Notes: a model not told the origin generated them from the letters alone. Counted from the stretch's first letter, positions 6,659-14,355 are shown. The stretch: 24,147 bases of DNA from DATBDM01 sp036269915 (GCA_036269915.1 DATBDM010000093.1:1-24147); one strand, 5' to 3'. A program made the numbers and translations.

Positions 6659-8284
6659 ATGTCCCCGCATACCGCGGCCCCGAGCGACCTCTGGTGGAAG
6701 AACGCGGTGATCTACTGCCTCGACGTCGAGACGTTCGCGGACACCGACGACGACGGGTGCGGCGACCTCGGCGGGCTGGTGGAGCGGATCGACCACGTCG
6801 CGAACCTCGGCGCCACGTGCATCTGGCTGATGCCGCTGTACCCGACCACCAATCGCGACGACGGCTACGACATCACGGACTACCTCGGCGTCGATGGGCG
6901 CCTCGGCGACCTCGCCGACGTCGTGGAGGCGATACGGCACGCCGGCGACCGCGGCCTGCGCGTGCTGATGGACCTCGTCGTCAACCACACCTCGAACGGG
7001 CATCCGTGGTTCGAGGCCGCGCGCCACGACCGCGACTCGCCGTTCCGCGACTACTACGTGTGGACCGACGATCCCGCGAGCGAGGAGGGCACGGCCGAGG
7101 AGAACTGGACCTGGGACGACGCGGCCGGCCAGTACTACCAGCACCAGTTCGCGCCCTTCCAGCCGGACCTGAACATCGCCAACCCGGCGGTGCGCCACGA
7201 GATCGCCAAGACCGTCGGCTTCTGGCTGGCCCTCGGCGTCTCGGGGTTCCGCATGGACGCCGTGCCGTTCCTCGTCCAGGTCATCGAGGGCACCGGCGAT
7301 GACCCCGGCGCGGGCAAGCGCTGGCTGCACTCCCTGCGCGAGTACGCGATGCGCCGCCGCGGCGCGGTGATGCTGATGGGCGAGTGCAACGTCGCGAAGG
7401 AGGAGGTCGAGTCCTTCTTCGAGGACCACGGCGACGCGCTGCACCTCCAGCTCGCCTTCCTGATCAACCAGCGACTGTGGCTGTCGCTGGCCCGTGGCGA
7501 GGCAGCGCCCCTCGAGGACCTCCTCCGCGACCTGCCCGTCCCCCCGCACGACTGCGGCTGGGCGACGTTCCTGCGCAACCACGACGAGCTGACGCTCGAC
7601 AAGCTCGAGCCCTCCGAGCGCGACGAGGTGTTCGCCGCCTTCGCTCCGGACGAGGACATGCGGATCTACGGGCACGGCATCCGCCGCCGCACCGCGTCGA
7701 TGCTCGGCGGCGACGGGCCGCGGCTGCGCATGGCCTGGTCGCTGATGCTCACGCTGCCCGGCACGCCGGTGATGCTCTACGGCGACGAGATCGGCATGGG
7801 CGAGGACCTCGGGCTCGAAGGGCGCATGGCGGTGCGGACGCCGATGCAGTGGTCGCACGAGCCGGGCGCCGGGTTCTCGGACGCGGCGGAGCTCGTCCGT
7901 CCGCTGTTGCAGGGCGACTTCGGCCCGGCGCACGTGAGCGTCGCCGAGCAGCGCCGCGATCCCGACTCGCTCCTGCGCTTCCTCACCCGCCTGTTGCATG
8001 CGCGGCGCGAGGCGCCGGAGCTCGGCTGGGGGACGAGCGCCCTGCTCGAGAACGACCCTCCGGAGCTGCTCGCGCACCGCTGCGACTGGGACGGCTCGAC
8101 GGTCGTCACCGTGCACAACCTCTCGGCGTCGCCCGTGGCCGCCGAGCTCGACCTCGGCACCGACGTCACCGGGGTCGACGACCTGCTCGAGCTGCGCGAG
8201 CATCACGTGCGCGACGGTCGCCTCCGCGTCGAGCTCGACGCCTACGGCTACCTGTGGCTGCGCACCCGCGCCGCGCGGGCCTAG
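6659..8284 (+). CDS. GH13 alpha-amylase-family enzyme, trehalose synthase (TreS)-like
   Basis: The product has 541 residues. I chose ATG 6659 because the family begins a few residues before WWKNAVIYCLDVETFADTD, and a -10 box sits eight bases upstream. The (beta/alpha)8 barrel carries all four GH13 regions: DLVVNHTS, GFRMDAVPF with nucleophile D200, MGECN with acid/base E242, and FLRNHDELTLDK with D309. The TreS-like marks NRDDGYDITDY, FQPDLNIANPAVR and RTPMQWS are present, and a C-terminal beta domain (about 460-541) follows. TreS interconverts maltose and trehalose in the cytoplasm. Region III reads ECN rather than the more usual EVN/EAN, and the protein is slightly short (TreS is often 550-600), so hydrolase or another transglucosidase specificity remains possible. 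No maltokinase or glgE is adjacent. The gene converges on the histidine kinase, sharing a CTAG. Confidence 0.88.
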   Translation: MSPHTAAPSDLWWKNAVIYCLDVETFADTDDDGCGDLGGLVERIDHVANLGATCIWLMPLYPTTNRDDGYDITDYLGVDGRLGDLADVVEAIRHAGDRGLRVLMDLVVNHTSNGHPWFEAARHDRDSPFRDYYVWTDDPASEEGTAEENWTWDDAAGQYYQHQFAPFQPDLNIANPAVRHEIAKTVGFWLALGVSGFRMDAVPFLVQVIEGTGDDPGAGKRWLHSLREYAMRRRGAVMLMGECNVAKEEVESFFEDHGDALHLQLAFLINQRLWLSLARGEAAPLEDLLRDLPVPPHDCGWATFLRNHDELTLDKLEPSERDEVFAAFAPDEDMRIYGHGIRRRTASMLGGDGPRLRMAWSLMLTLPGTPVMLYGDEIGMGEDLGLEGRMAVRTPMQWSHEPGAGFSDAAELVRPLLQGDFGPAHVSVAEQRRDPDSLLRFLTRLLHARREAPELGWGTSALLENDPPELLAHRCDWDGSTVVTVHNLSASPVAAELDLGTDVTGVDDLLELREHHVRDGRLRVELDAYGYLWLRTRAARA

Positions 8285-9801
8285 GCCTCGACGGGCAGCT
8301 CGGCCCGGACGGTCGTGCCCTCGCCGGGCGGGCTCTGGATCAACAGCTGGCCGCCGAGCGTCTCGACCCGGTCGCTGAGTCCGCGCAGCCCGGTGCCGCC
8401 CGCGAGCGTGGCGCCGCCGCGGCCGTCGTCGGTGATCTCGACGACGACGAGACCGTCGCGATGGACGACGCGTGCGGTGGCGTGGGTCGCGTGGGCGTAC
8501 TTCGCGGCGTTGGCCAGCGCCTCGGAGGCGACGTAGTAGACGGCGACCTCGACCGCCTCCGGCAGCCGCTCCTCCGGCACCTCGAGCAGCTCGACGGGGA
8601 ACGTCGCCCGCGCCGTCAGCGCCTCCAGCGCCGCCCGCAGGCCGCGGTCGACGAGCACCGCCGGATGCAGGCCCTGCGCGAGCGCGCGCAGCTCCTTGAT
8701 CGCCTCGCCGAGCTCGAGCTCGGCGTTCTCGAGCAGCGACGCGACCGCGTCGGGATCCTTGTGCGCGCGGGCCTTGGCCATCCGCAGCGTGATCGACACG
8801 GCCACGAGCCGCTGCTGCGCCCCGTCGTGGAGGTTGCGCTCAAGGCGCCGGCGCTCGTGATCGCTCGCCTCCACGATTCGCGCGCGCGAGGCGTTGAGCG
8901 CCTGGCGCGCCGAAGCGGTCGTGAGCACGAGCGCGACGAGGTCGGCGAACGCCTCCATCCGTCGCTCGGTGTCCGACGGCAGCATCTCCCCCGGCCGCAG
9001 CGCCGCGATCAGCGCGCCCCACGTGGCGCCCGCGAGCCGGATCGGCACCGCGATCGTCGACTCGTAGCCGGCGGAGCGCATCTGCTGCGCGACCTCGCCG
9101 GCGAGCCCGGAGTAGTCCTCGACCCGGATCGAGCTGCCGGTCCGGTAGACGTGCTCGGCCGACAGCCCGGGCTCGAGCGCGACCGTCCCGCCGACCTCGA
9201 AGCTCGGCGTGTCGTGGTTGGAGAAGTGGCCGACGATCGTCGCGGGGGCGTCCTGCTCGAAGCGCAGGATGACGACGCTCGGGATGCCCAGCAGGCCGCA
9301 GATCTCCTCGGCGACGGCCTCGAAGACGGCGTCCGGCGGGGTGTCGCTCGCGACCAGGACCGCGACCCGGCGCAGCGCCGCCTGCTCGGCCGCGAGCTTG
9401 CCGAGCTTCTCGGCGCGGCGCTCGCGCTCGGTGATGTCCAGCCCGGTGGTGACGAGGCAGTCGATCTCCCCGTCCGGGCCCCGCACGGGCTCGTTCGCCC
9501 ACGAGATCAGGCGGCGGGAGCCGTCCTTGGTGAGCCACTCGCCGTCGCGCGGCGACGGGTTGCCGGTCGCCCACACCTCCTCCAGGAACGGGCCGAACAG
9601 CGGCACGTCCTCGGGCGGGATGACGATCTCGCGCGCGTCGCGGCCGAGCACGTCCTCGCGCTTGCGGCCCGTCAGCTCCTCGCACGCGCGGTTGAAGCGG
9701 AGGATGCGCCCGTCGCGATCGAAGACGCAGACGAGGCACTGCGTCGTCTCGGCGAGTGCGGTGACGAACGCCTCATCGGCCGGCTCGTGCCGCGTGGCCA
9801 T
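8281..9801 (-). CDS. PAS-GAF sensor histidine kinase (HisKA_3 / NarL-partner type)
   Basis: The product has 506 residues from ATG 9801, seven bases after a -10 box TAGCGT. It is soluble, with no transmembrane helix. Residues about 15-130 are a PAS domain (LVCVFDRDGRILRFNRACEE, then LTGRKREDVLG, ending in TTGLDITERERRAE). Residues about 145-300 are a GAF domain (EEICGLLGIPSVVILRFEQD; YESTIAVPIRLAGATWGALI). Then comes the HisKA_3 dimerisation helix with ERRRLERNLHDGAQQRLV, where H325 is the phospho-acceptor. The HATPase_c domain follows, with the N-box ASEALANAAKYAHA, the G1 box DDGRGG and the G2 box GTGLRGLSDR. Such kinases pair with NarL/LuxR-type response regulators, but no regulator gene is present in this window, so it is an orphan here. 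The signal is probably a cytoplasmic small molecule or redox state. Confidence 0.93.
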   Translation of the reverse strand: MATRHEPADEAFVTALAETTQCLVCVFDRDGRILRFNRACEELTGRKREDVLGRDAREIVIPPEDVPLFGPFLEEVWATGNPSPRDGEWLTKDGSRRLISWANEPVRGPDGEIDCLVTTGLDITERERRAEKLGKLAAEQAALRRVAVLVASDTPPDAVFEAVAEEICGLLGIPSVVILRFEQDAPATIVGHFSNHDTPSFEVGGTVALEPGLSAEHVYRTGSSIRVEDYSGLAGEVAQQMRSAGYESTIAVPIRLAGATWGALIAALRPGEMLPSDTERRMEAFADLVALVLTTASARQALNASRARIVEASDHERRRLERNLHDGAQQRLVAVSITLRMAKARAHKDPDAVASLLENAELELGEAIKELRALAQGLHPAVLVDRGLRAALEALTARATFPVELLEVPEERLPEAVEVAVYYVASEALANAAKYAHATHATARVVHRDGLVVVEITDDGRGGATLAGGTGLRGLSDRVETLGGQLLIQSPPGEGTTVRAELPVEA

Positions 9802-9808
9802 GCGGTCA

Positions 9809-9814
9809 ACGCTA
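9809..9814 (-). promoter_or_regulatory. -10 box TAGCGT, leaderless promoter of the histidine kinase
   Basis: On the minus strand TAGCGT is followed by seven bases and then ATG 9801. The context ACTAGCGTTG is identical to that before the TreS-like gene at 6643-6652. The whole divergent gap to the MBL-like gene is only 37 bases, so the two genes' promoters must overlap. Confidence 0.45.
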
Positions 9815-9838
9815 GTCGACCCGGGTACGAGCGCACGC

Positions 9839-10474
9839 ATGAAGTTCGAGATCCGCGACGTCGTGCCGGGGCTGTGGCTCTGGCGCCAGCCGCATCCGTC
9901 CTGGGAGGAAGGCAACGACTGGGAGCCGGAGGTGAGCTCGTTCGCGGTGCGCTCGGGCGGGACGATGCTGCTGCTCGACCCGCTCGCGCCGCCGCCGTCC
10001 GCCCGCGAGGCATGGGAGCGGATCGAGGCGTCGCCGCCGGATGCCGTCGTCGTCCTCAAGCCCGACCACGTGCGCGACGTCGACCTGTTCGTCCGTTGGT
10101 ACGGCGCGCGCGCCTACGGACCGTCGCTGTTCTGGCCCGACGACGTCCCGCGCACCGCGCTCGAGCCGATCGCGCCCGGCGACGAGCTCCCCGGCGGCCT
10201 GCGCGCGCTCGACGACGGCCGGCTCAAGGCGGAGACGCCCGTCTACCTGCCGGAGCAGCGGGCGCTCGTGTTCGCCGATGGCATGACCGCGCCGCACGGC
10301 GAGCTGCGCGTCTGGGCGACGGCGCGCCGCCACGAGTCGCACACGCTCCCCGCGCTCCGCGCCATGCTCGAGCTGCCGTTCGAGCACGTGCTCGTCTCGC
10401 ACGGCGAGCCGGTCCACGACCGCACCGCCTTCGAGGCCGCGCTCGAGCGCCCACCGTGGTCGCAGGAGGAGTGA
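9839..10474 (+). CDS. Metallo-beta-lactamase-fold-like protein lacking the metal motif
   Basis: The product has 211 residues from ATG 9839. The layout follows a small MBL-fold protein: an N-terminal sheet with RDVVPGLWLWRQPHP and SSFAVRSGGTMLLLDPLAPP, a position where HxHxDH would fall but which reads LKPDHVRDVDLF, then YGPSLFWPDD, a late strand ALVFADGMTAP, and VLVSHGEPVHD near the C-terminus. The canonical HxHxDH zinc ligands are not present, although single His and Asp residues remain (PDHVRD, FADGM, SHGEP). Related uncharacterised actinobacterial proteins show a similar N-terminal pattern. Hydrolase activity cannot be assumed; a binding or altered-metal role is possible. It is divergent from the histidine kinase (37-base gap) and ends one base before the stop of the cupin gene on the other strand. 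Confidence 0.68.
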   Translation: MKFEIRDVVPGLWLWRQPHPSWEEGNDWEPEVSSFAVRSGGTMLLLDPLAPPPSAREAWERIEASPPDAVVVLKPDHVRDVDLFVRWYGARAYGPSLFWPDDVPRTALEPIAPGDELPGGLRALDDGRLKAETPVYLPEQRALVFADGMTAPHGELRVWATARRHESHTLPALRAMLELPFEHVLVSHGEPVHDRTAFEAALERPPWSQEE

Positions 10475-10475
10475 G

Positions 10476-11054
10476 TCAGGTCGCCCAGGGGAGGCGTGGC
10501 CAGGCGTCGGGGCGGCCGAGCCGCCAGTCCGGCAGGGATGCGTAGGCTTCGCGCGGCGAGTCGGTGCCGGTCTCGACGCCGGCGCCGTGGGCGAGCGCGG
10601 CGTCCGAGCGCGGGTACTCGATGGTCCGCCCCTCGCGCCGGGCGCCGATCATCAAGATCACGCACGGCCCGTCGCCCGTCCCGACGAAGACGTGATGGGT
10701 CCCCGCGGGACAGTGGACGAAGTCCCACGCGCGCAGCGGCCGCTCCTCGTCCTCGACGATCAGCAGGCAGGTGCCGCTCAGCACGATGAAGTCCTCCTGC
10801 GCGGACTCCGTGTGGTAGAGCCCCGACGGCTTTCCGGGCTCGAGCACGGCGAGCGTGAACCCGGTCTCCGCGAAGCGCTGCGGCTCGAGGTCCGGCCGCT
10901 CGGCGAGCGCGCGCGGGCCGGCCTCGAGGTTCGCGCGGGCGCCGAACGCGTCGTTGCGGATCCACGCCGCGTCCCGGGCGTTGACCACGAACCACCCGGG
11001 ACTCGCGGGCGCGAGCCCCGTCCCGACGTCCTCCAACCGTGCCTCGTCGATCAC
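10476..11054 (-). CDS. Cupin-domain protein
   Basis: The product has 192 residues from GTG 11054, which is supported by an excellent Shine-Dalgarno GGAGGAGG six bases upstream. It is a single beta-barrel cupin. The first motif region is GLYHTESAQEDFIVLSGTCL (the G-x5-H-x-H...E-x6-G pattern, with H and E present) and the second is DFVHCPAGTHHVFVGTGDGP (P-x-G-x-x-H). The N-terminal 70 residues include GWFVVNARDAAWIRND, and the tail has TIEYPRSDAALAHGAG and LPDWRLGRPDAWPRLPW, a pattern shared with uncharacterised actinobacterial cupins. It is probably cytoplasmic and metal binding; substrate and reaction are unknown. It is transcribed divergently from a TetR regulator, with a TetR-type operator against its -35 box, so it is likely repressed by that regulator. 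Confidence 0.88.
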   Translation of the reverse strand: MIDEARLEDVGTGLAPASPGWFVVNARDAAWIRNDAFGARANLEAGPRALAERPDLEPQRFAETGFTLAVLEPGKPSGLYHTESAQEDFIVLSGTCLLIVEDEERPLRAWDFVHCPAGTHHVFVGTGDGPCVILMIGARREGRTIEYPRSDAALAHGAGVETGTDSPREAYASLPDWRLGRPDAWPRLPWAT

Positions 11055-11083
11055 GTCACGCCTCCTCCGATGCCGTTGGCTCG

Positions 11084-11111
11084 AGACTACTTGCGCGGCT
11101 CGCAGTTTCAA
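11084..11111 (-). promoter_or_regulatory. Sigma-70-type promoter of the cupin gene
   Basis: On the minus strand, TTGAAA (11111-11106) is followed by a 16-base spacer and TAGTCT (11089-11084), a good match to the actinobacterial housekeeping consensus. It lies about 30 bases before GTG 11054 and includes room for the Shine-Dalgarno. The palindromic operator begins at the base next to the -35 box. Confidence 0.6.
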
Positions 11112-11126
11112 GTTACCGTTGGTAAC
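11112..11126. promoter_or_regulatory. Palindromic TetR-type operator
   Basis: GTTACC-GTT-GGTAAC is a perfect six-base inverted repeat around a three-base centre, in an otherwise GC-rich region. It lies four bases before ATG 11131 of the tetR gene and directly abuts the -35 box of the divergent cupin gene. Position and size fit autorepression by TetR together with control of the cupin. Confidence 0.75.
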
Positions 11127-11130
11127 GCGA

Positions 11131-11715
11131 ATGTCCGAGACACGCCCGTACACCCAGGTCAAGCGCGCGCAGGCCGCCGAGCGGACGCGTACCGCGCTGC
11201 TCGACGCCGCGGAGCACGTCTTCCTCGCCGGCGATTGGGAGGAGGCGTCGCTCGAGGCGATCGCCGCGCGCGCCGGGACCACCAAGCAGACGCTGCTGCG
11301 GCACTTCGGCTCCAAGGCCGGACTCCTCGAGGCGGGTGCGCAGCGCGGCCTGGAGCAGGTCGGCGCCCAGCGGCTCGGGGCGCCGCGCGACGACATCGAC
11401 GGCGCCATCGGCAACCTGCTCGACCACTACGAGGATCGGGGCGACGAGGGGCTCAAGCTCGCGGCGATCGGAGGCGACGGCGCGCTGGCGGAGATCGCCG
11501 ACCGCGCTCGCCGGCTCCACTACGACTGGGTCGACCATGCGTTCGGCGCGTGGATCGGGCGGGCGCAGCAGCCCGCGCGCACCCGCGCCGCCGTCATCGC
11601 GATCTGCGACGTCCACACCTGGCACCTGTTGAAGCGCGACCTCGGTCTCGGGAGGGCCGAGGTCCATCACACCCTCACCCTGATGATCCGACGGCTCCTC
11701 GAGGAGGACGCATGA
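11131..11715 (+). CDS. TetR/AcrR family transcriptional regulator
   Basis: The product has 194 residues from ATG 11131. The N-terminal DNA-binding domain shows RTALLDAAEHVFLAGDWEEA, then the helix-turn-helix at about 41-60 with LEAIAARAGTTKQTLLRHFG, followed by SKAGLLEAG. The C-terminal ligand-binding part (about 70-194) is family-specific and includes HYEDRGDEGLKLAAIGG and a Trp/His-rich helix around AICDVHTWHLLKRDLGL. These proteins repress nearby genes until a small ligand binds. The palindrome four bases upstream is its likely operator. Its stop overlaps the glycosyltransferase start (ATGA), so regulator and enzyme are co-translated. The ligand may be a substrate or product of the glycosyltransferase (inference). 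Confidence 0.93.
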   Translation: MSETRPYTQVKRAQAAERTRTALLDAAEHVFLAGDWEEASLEAIAARAGTTKQTLLRHFGSKAGLLEAGAQRGLEQVGAQRLGAPRDDIDGAIGNLLDHYEDRGDEGLKLAAIGGDGALAEIADRARRLHYDWVDHAFGAWIGRAQQPARTRAAVIAICDVHTWHLLKRDLGLGRAEVHHTLTLMIRRLLEEDA

Positions 11716-12956
11716 AGGTCCTGGCCTACACCTCCCCCGCGCGCGGGCACCTGTTCCCGCTCGTGCCGATCCTCGACGAGCTCTCCCGCCGCGGGCACGC
11801 CGTCGCGCTGAAGACCCTCGCCTCCGAGGTCCCGATCATGCGCGACCGCGGGTTCGACGCCTCGCCGATCGCGCCCGCGATCGAGGCGATCCCGATCGAC
11901 GACTTCCAGGGCCGCACACCGAACGTGCGCATCAAACGGGCGATGGCGGCGTTCGGCCGCCGTGCCGAGCACGACCTCGCCGACCTGCGCGAGGCGATCG
12001 AGCAGCACGAGCCCGACGCGCTGCTCGTCGACTGCATGACCTGGGGCGCGAGCGCCGCGGCCGAGGCCTGGGGCGGCCCATGGGCGCAGTGGTTCCCCTA
12101 CCCCCTGCCGCTCTCCTCGCGCGACGTGCCGCCGTTCGGCCCGGGGCTCGCGCCGCTCCACAGCCGACTCGGCCGGATGCGCGACCGCGTCCTGCGTGCG
12201 GTCATCGAGCCGCCGGTGGCGCGGGCGACCCTCCCCGCCGTCAACGCCGCCCGGGCGCGCGCCGGCGTCCCGGCGGCGAAGGACCTCGACGCGCACTTCA
12301 CCGCCCCGCCGCTGCTGCTCTACATGACCGCCGAGCCGTTCGAGTACCCGCGCTCGGACTGGCCCGCGACGGTGCTGGCGATCGGCCCGTGTCCCTGGGA
12401 TCCGCCGGCTGATTCGCCCGCCTGGCTCGCGGACGTCGATCGCCCGATCGTGCTCGTCAGCACCTCGTCGGAGTTCCAGGACGACGGCCGGCTCGTCACC
12501 ACCGCGCTCGAAGCGCTCGGCGACGAGGACGTCCAGGTCGTCGCGACGCTGCCCTCGGCCGAGCTGCCGACCGGCGGCATCCCGGCGAACGCGCGCGTCG
12601 AGCGCTTCATCCCGCACGCGCCGATCCTCGCGCGCGCCGCCTGCGCCATCACCCACGGCGGCGCGGGCGCGACGCAGAAGGCGCTCGCTGCCGGCGTCCC
12701 CGTCTGCGTCGTCCCCTTCGGTCGCGACCAGCTCGAGGTCGCCCGGCGCGTCGAGGTCGCCGGCGCGGGCACGCGACTGCCCGCACCGCGGCTGAACGCG
12801 GCGCGGCTGCGCGAGCGCGTCCGGACGGCGATGACCATGACCGCCGGCGCGCGCCGGGTCGCCGATGGCTTCGCCGCCGCGGGCGGACCGGCCAAGGGCG
12901 CCGACGCGTTCGAGGCGCTCGCGCGCGCCAGTCAGTCGAGTCCCAGCCGCGTCTGA
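11712..12956 (+). CDS. MGT-type (GT1, UGT-like) glycosyltransferase
   Basis: The product has 414 residues from ATG 11712, which overlaps the tetR stop, with GAGGAGG upstream. It has the GT-B fold of macrolide-type glycosyltransferases. The N-domain starts MKVLAYTSPARGHLFPLVPI, with H13 as the likely catalytic base, followed by LSRRGHAVALKT and PDALLVDCMTWGASAAAEAW. The C-domain has RPIVLVSTSSEFQ, RVERFIPHAPILARAACAIT, and the donor-binding signature HGGAGATQKALAAGVPVCVV (H315) then PFGRDQLEVARRV. It transfers a sugar from a nucleotide donor to a small acceptor such as an antibiotic, polyketide or phenolic compound. With a coupled TetR regulator, self-protection by glycosylating a toxic compound is an attractive guess. 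Its last 25 bases overlap the convergent SDR gene. Confidence 0.92.
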   Translation: MKVLAYTSPARGHLFPLVPILDELSRRGHAVALKTLASEVPIMRDRGFDASPIAPAIEAIPIDDFQGRTPNVRIKRAMAAFGRRAEHDLADLREAIEQHEPDALLVDCMTWGASAAAEAWGGPWAQWFPYPLPLSSRDVPPFGPGLAPLHSRLGRMRDRVLRAVIEPPVARATLPAVNAARARAGVPAAKDLDAHFTAPPLLLYMTAEPFEYPRSDWPATVLAIGPCPWDPPADSPAWLADVDRPIVLVSTSSEFQDDGRLVTTALEALGDEDVQVVATLPSAELPTGGIPANARVERFIPHAPILARAACAITHGGAGATQKALAAGVPVCVVPFGRDQLEVARRVEVAGAGTRLPAPRLNAARLRERVRTAMTMTAGARRVADGFAAAGGPAKGADAFEALARASQSSPSRV

Positions 12957-13585
12957 AAGCCGTCGCGCTCGCGGTGGTGGCGCCACAGCGCGTCGGCGAT
13001 CTCCTCGGGCTCGAAGTCCGCGCCCGGCGCGATCTGCCCGGCGACGGCGACGTGCGCGACGTGGACGCCGTCGTCGGCGAGCGCGTCGTGGAGCATCTGC
13101 GCGTAGGCGACCTCGCCCGCGAACGACACGGCGACCCCCGCGCGCTGCGGATTCAACGACAGGAACGCGGTGCCGGTGGTGAAGAGGATCGAGCCGTGCC
13201 CGGCGGCGCGCATCGGGCCGACGACCGCCTGCACCGCAGCGACCGCCCCGACGACGCTGAACTCGAGCGGCGCGCGGATGTCCTCGGCCATCGTCTCGAG
13301 GACCGGCCGCATGAACTCGCGCGCGGGAAGCGGCGAGTACTCGAGCACCTCGACGGGCCCGAGACGGTCGGCGAGCGTCTCGATCGCGCCGGCCAGCGCG
13401 GACGCGTCGCGGATGTCGGCGGCCTGCGCGGACGCCTGGATGCGGTCGGCCTCGAGCTCGCTCACGAGGCCGTCCAGCTTTGCCTGGTCGCGCGAGATCA
13501 GCCCGACCGCCAGCCCCTCGCGCCCGAAGCGCCTGGCGATGGCCAGCCCCAGGTTCGGGCCCGCCCCGACGATGACGATGCTCAT
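12932..13585 (-). CDS. Short-chain dehydrogenase/reductase-like protein without the YxxxK motif
   Basis: The product has 217 residues from ATG 13585. The Rossmann fold is clear: MSIVIVGAGPNLGLAIARRF has the G-x-G-x3-G NAD(P) pattern, followed by GLISRDQAKLDGLVSELE and AQAADIRDASAL. The catalytic serine region SILFTTGTAFLSLNP is present, but where the Tyr-x3-Lys pair should be the sequence reads VAVSFAGEVAYAQML. The usual proton-donating pair is therefore not evident. Some actinobacterial SDR-like proteins share this loss (from memory), so it is probably a family trait. The substrate is unknown and it may bind NAD(P)H without classical reduction. Its start overlaps the stop of the VOC gene (ATGA), giving a coupled two-gene operon, and it overlaps the convergent glycosyltransferase end by 25 bases. 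Confidence 0.87.
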   Translation of the reverse strand: MSIVIVGAGPNLGLAIARRFGREGLAVGLISRDQAKLDGLVSELEADRIQASAQAADIRDASALAGAIETLADRLGPVEVLEYSPLPAREFMRPVLETMAEDIRAPLEFSVVGAVAAVQAVVGPMRAAGHGSILFTTGTAFLSLNPQRAGVAVSFAGEVAYAQMLHDALADDGVHVAHVAVAGQIAPGADFEPEEIADALWRHHRERDGFQTRLGLD

Positions 13586-14355
13586 GCGTTCCTGATGACG
13601 CCGAACTGGGCGCCGAAGGGATCGGCGACGATCGCGAAGCGGCCGACGGTGGGGACGTCCATCGGGCGCATCAGCACCGATCCGCCGAGCTCCTCGAGCT
13701 TCGCGACCGATGCGTCGCAGTCCTCGACGGCGAAATAGGTCATCCAGTTCGCGGGGACCTCGTCAGGCACGTCAGCCGTGAACGGGACGATGCCGGCGAC
13801 GCCCGTCTCGCCGACCTTGACGAGCGTGTAGATCATCTCGCCGAAGGGCTGGTCGTCGAAGGTCCAGCCGAACACCACGGCGCCGAAGGCCTTCGCGCCA
13901 TCGACGTCATGGGTGTGGAGCTCGCACCAGGTGAAGCACCCGGGATCGTTGACGCGCTCCGCGCCCGTATGGGAGCCCGGCTGCCAGGCCCCGATCGCCC
14001 CTCCCACCGGATGCATGAGGAAGGTCATCCGACCGGTGTCCATGATGTCCATCGGCTCCGCGAGCAGCGACGCGCCGGACGCCTTCGCGCGTTCGGCGAC
14101 GGCGTCCGCGTCATCGGTCGAGATGTAGGTCGACCAGACCGGCGGGAACCCCTCGGTCATGATCGGCGAGACGCCCGCGACACGCTTTCCGTCGAGCAGG
14201 AAGAACGCATAGCCGCCGGTCTCCTCCTCGGTTCCGGCCGCCTGCGCCTCCCAGCCGAAGAGGCTGGCGTAGAAGCGCTTGGCGGCGTCGAGGTCGGGCG
14301 TGGCGAGGTCGACCCAGCTCGGCGTCCCCGGCTCGTATGACGTGCGTTCGGGCAT
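13582..14355 (-). CDS. Two-domain VOC (glyoxalase/bleomycin-resistance fold) protein
   Basis: The product has 257 residues from ATG 14355. It holds two tandem VOC modules. The first (about 10-125) begins TPSWVDLATPDLDAAKRFYA then SLFGWEAQ and ends FLMHPVGGAIGAWQP. The second (about 137-257) begins GCFTWCELHTHDVDGAKAFG then AVVFGW and ends AIVADPFGAQFGVIRNA. This matches the CFP30B-like family common in Streptomyces. The fold can bind a metal and catalyse glyoxalase, dioxygenase or epimerase reactions, or only bind a drug. The lone His in HTHDVDG and scattered Glu residues are too few to assign metal ligands confidently. It is co-transcribed with the SDR gene and is divergent from the SpoIIE phosphatase gene (51-base gap). 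Confidence 0.92.
   Translation of the reverse strand: MPERTSYEPGTPSWVDLATPDLDAAKRFYASLFGWEAQAAGTEEETGGYAFFLLDGKRVAGVSPIMTEGFPPVWSTYISTDDADAVAERAKASGASLLAEPMDIMDTGRMTFLMHPVGGAIGAWQPGSHTGAERVNDPGCFTWCELHTHDVDGAKAFGAVVFGWTFDDQPFGEMIYTLVKVGETGVAGIVPFTADVPDEVPANWMTYFAVEDCDASVAKLEELGGSVLMRPMDVPTVGRFAIVADPFGAQFGVIRNA

Noticed and set aside
6659..9801. Trehalose synthase and kinase as a dedicated trehalose-sensing pathway
   Set aside because: Only convergent placement and a shared -10 box link them; no maltokinase or GlgE and no response regulator are present.
7384..10545. A 1053-codon open frame on the plus strand
   Set aside because: It crosses the TreS-like gene, the antisense of the kinase and the MBL-like gene. 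Composition is Arg/Ala/Pro with no recognisable domain.
10476..11414. Cupin gene with an earlier start
   Set aside because: The extra 120 codons are antisense to tetR and pass through the operator; GTG 11054 has a strong ribosome-binding site.
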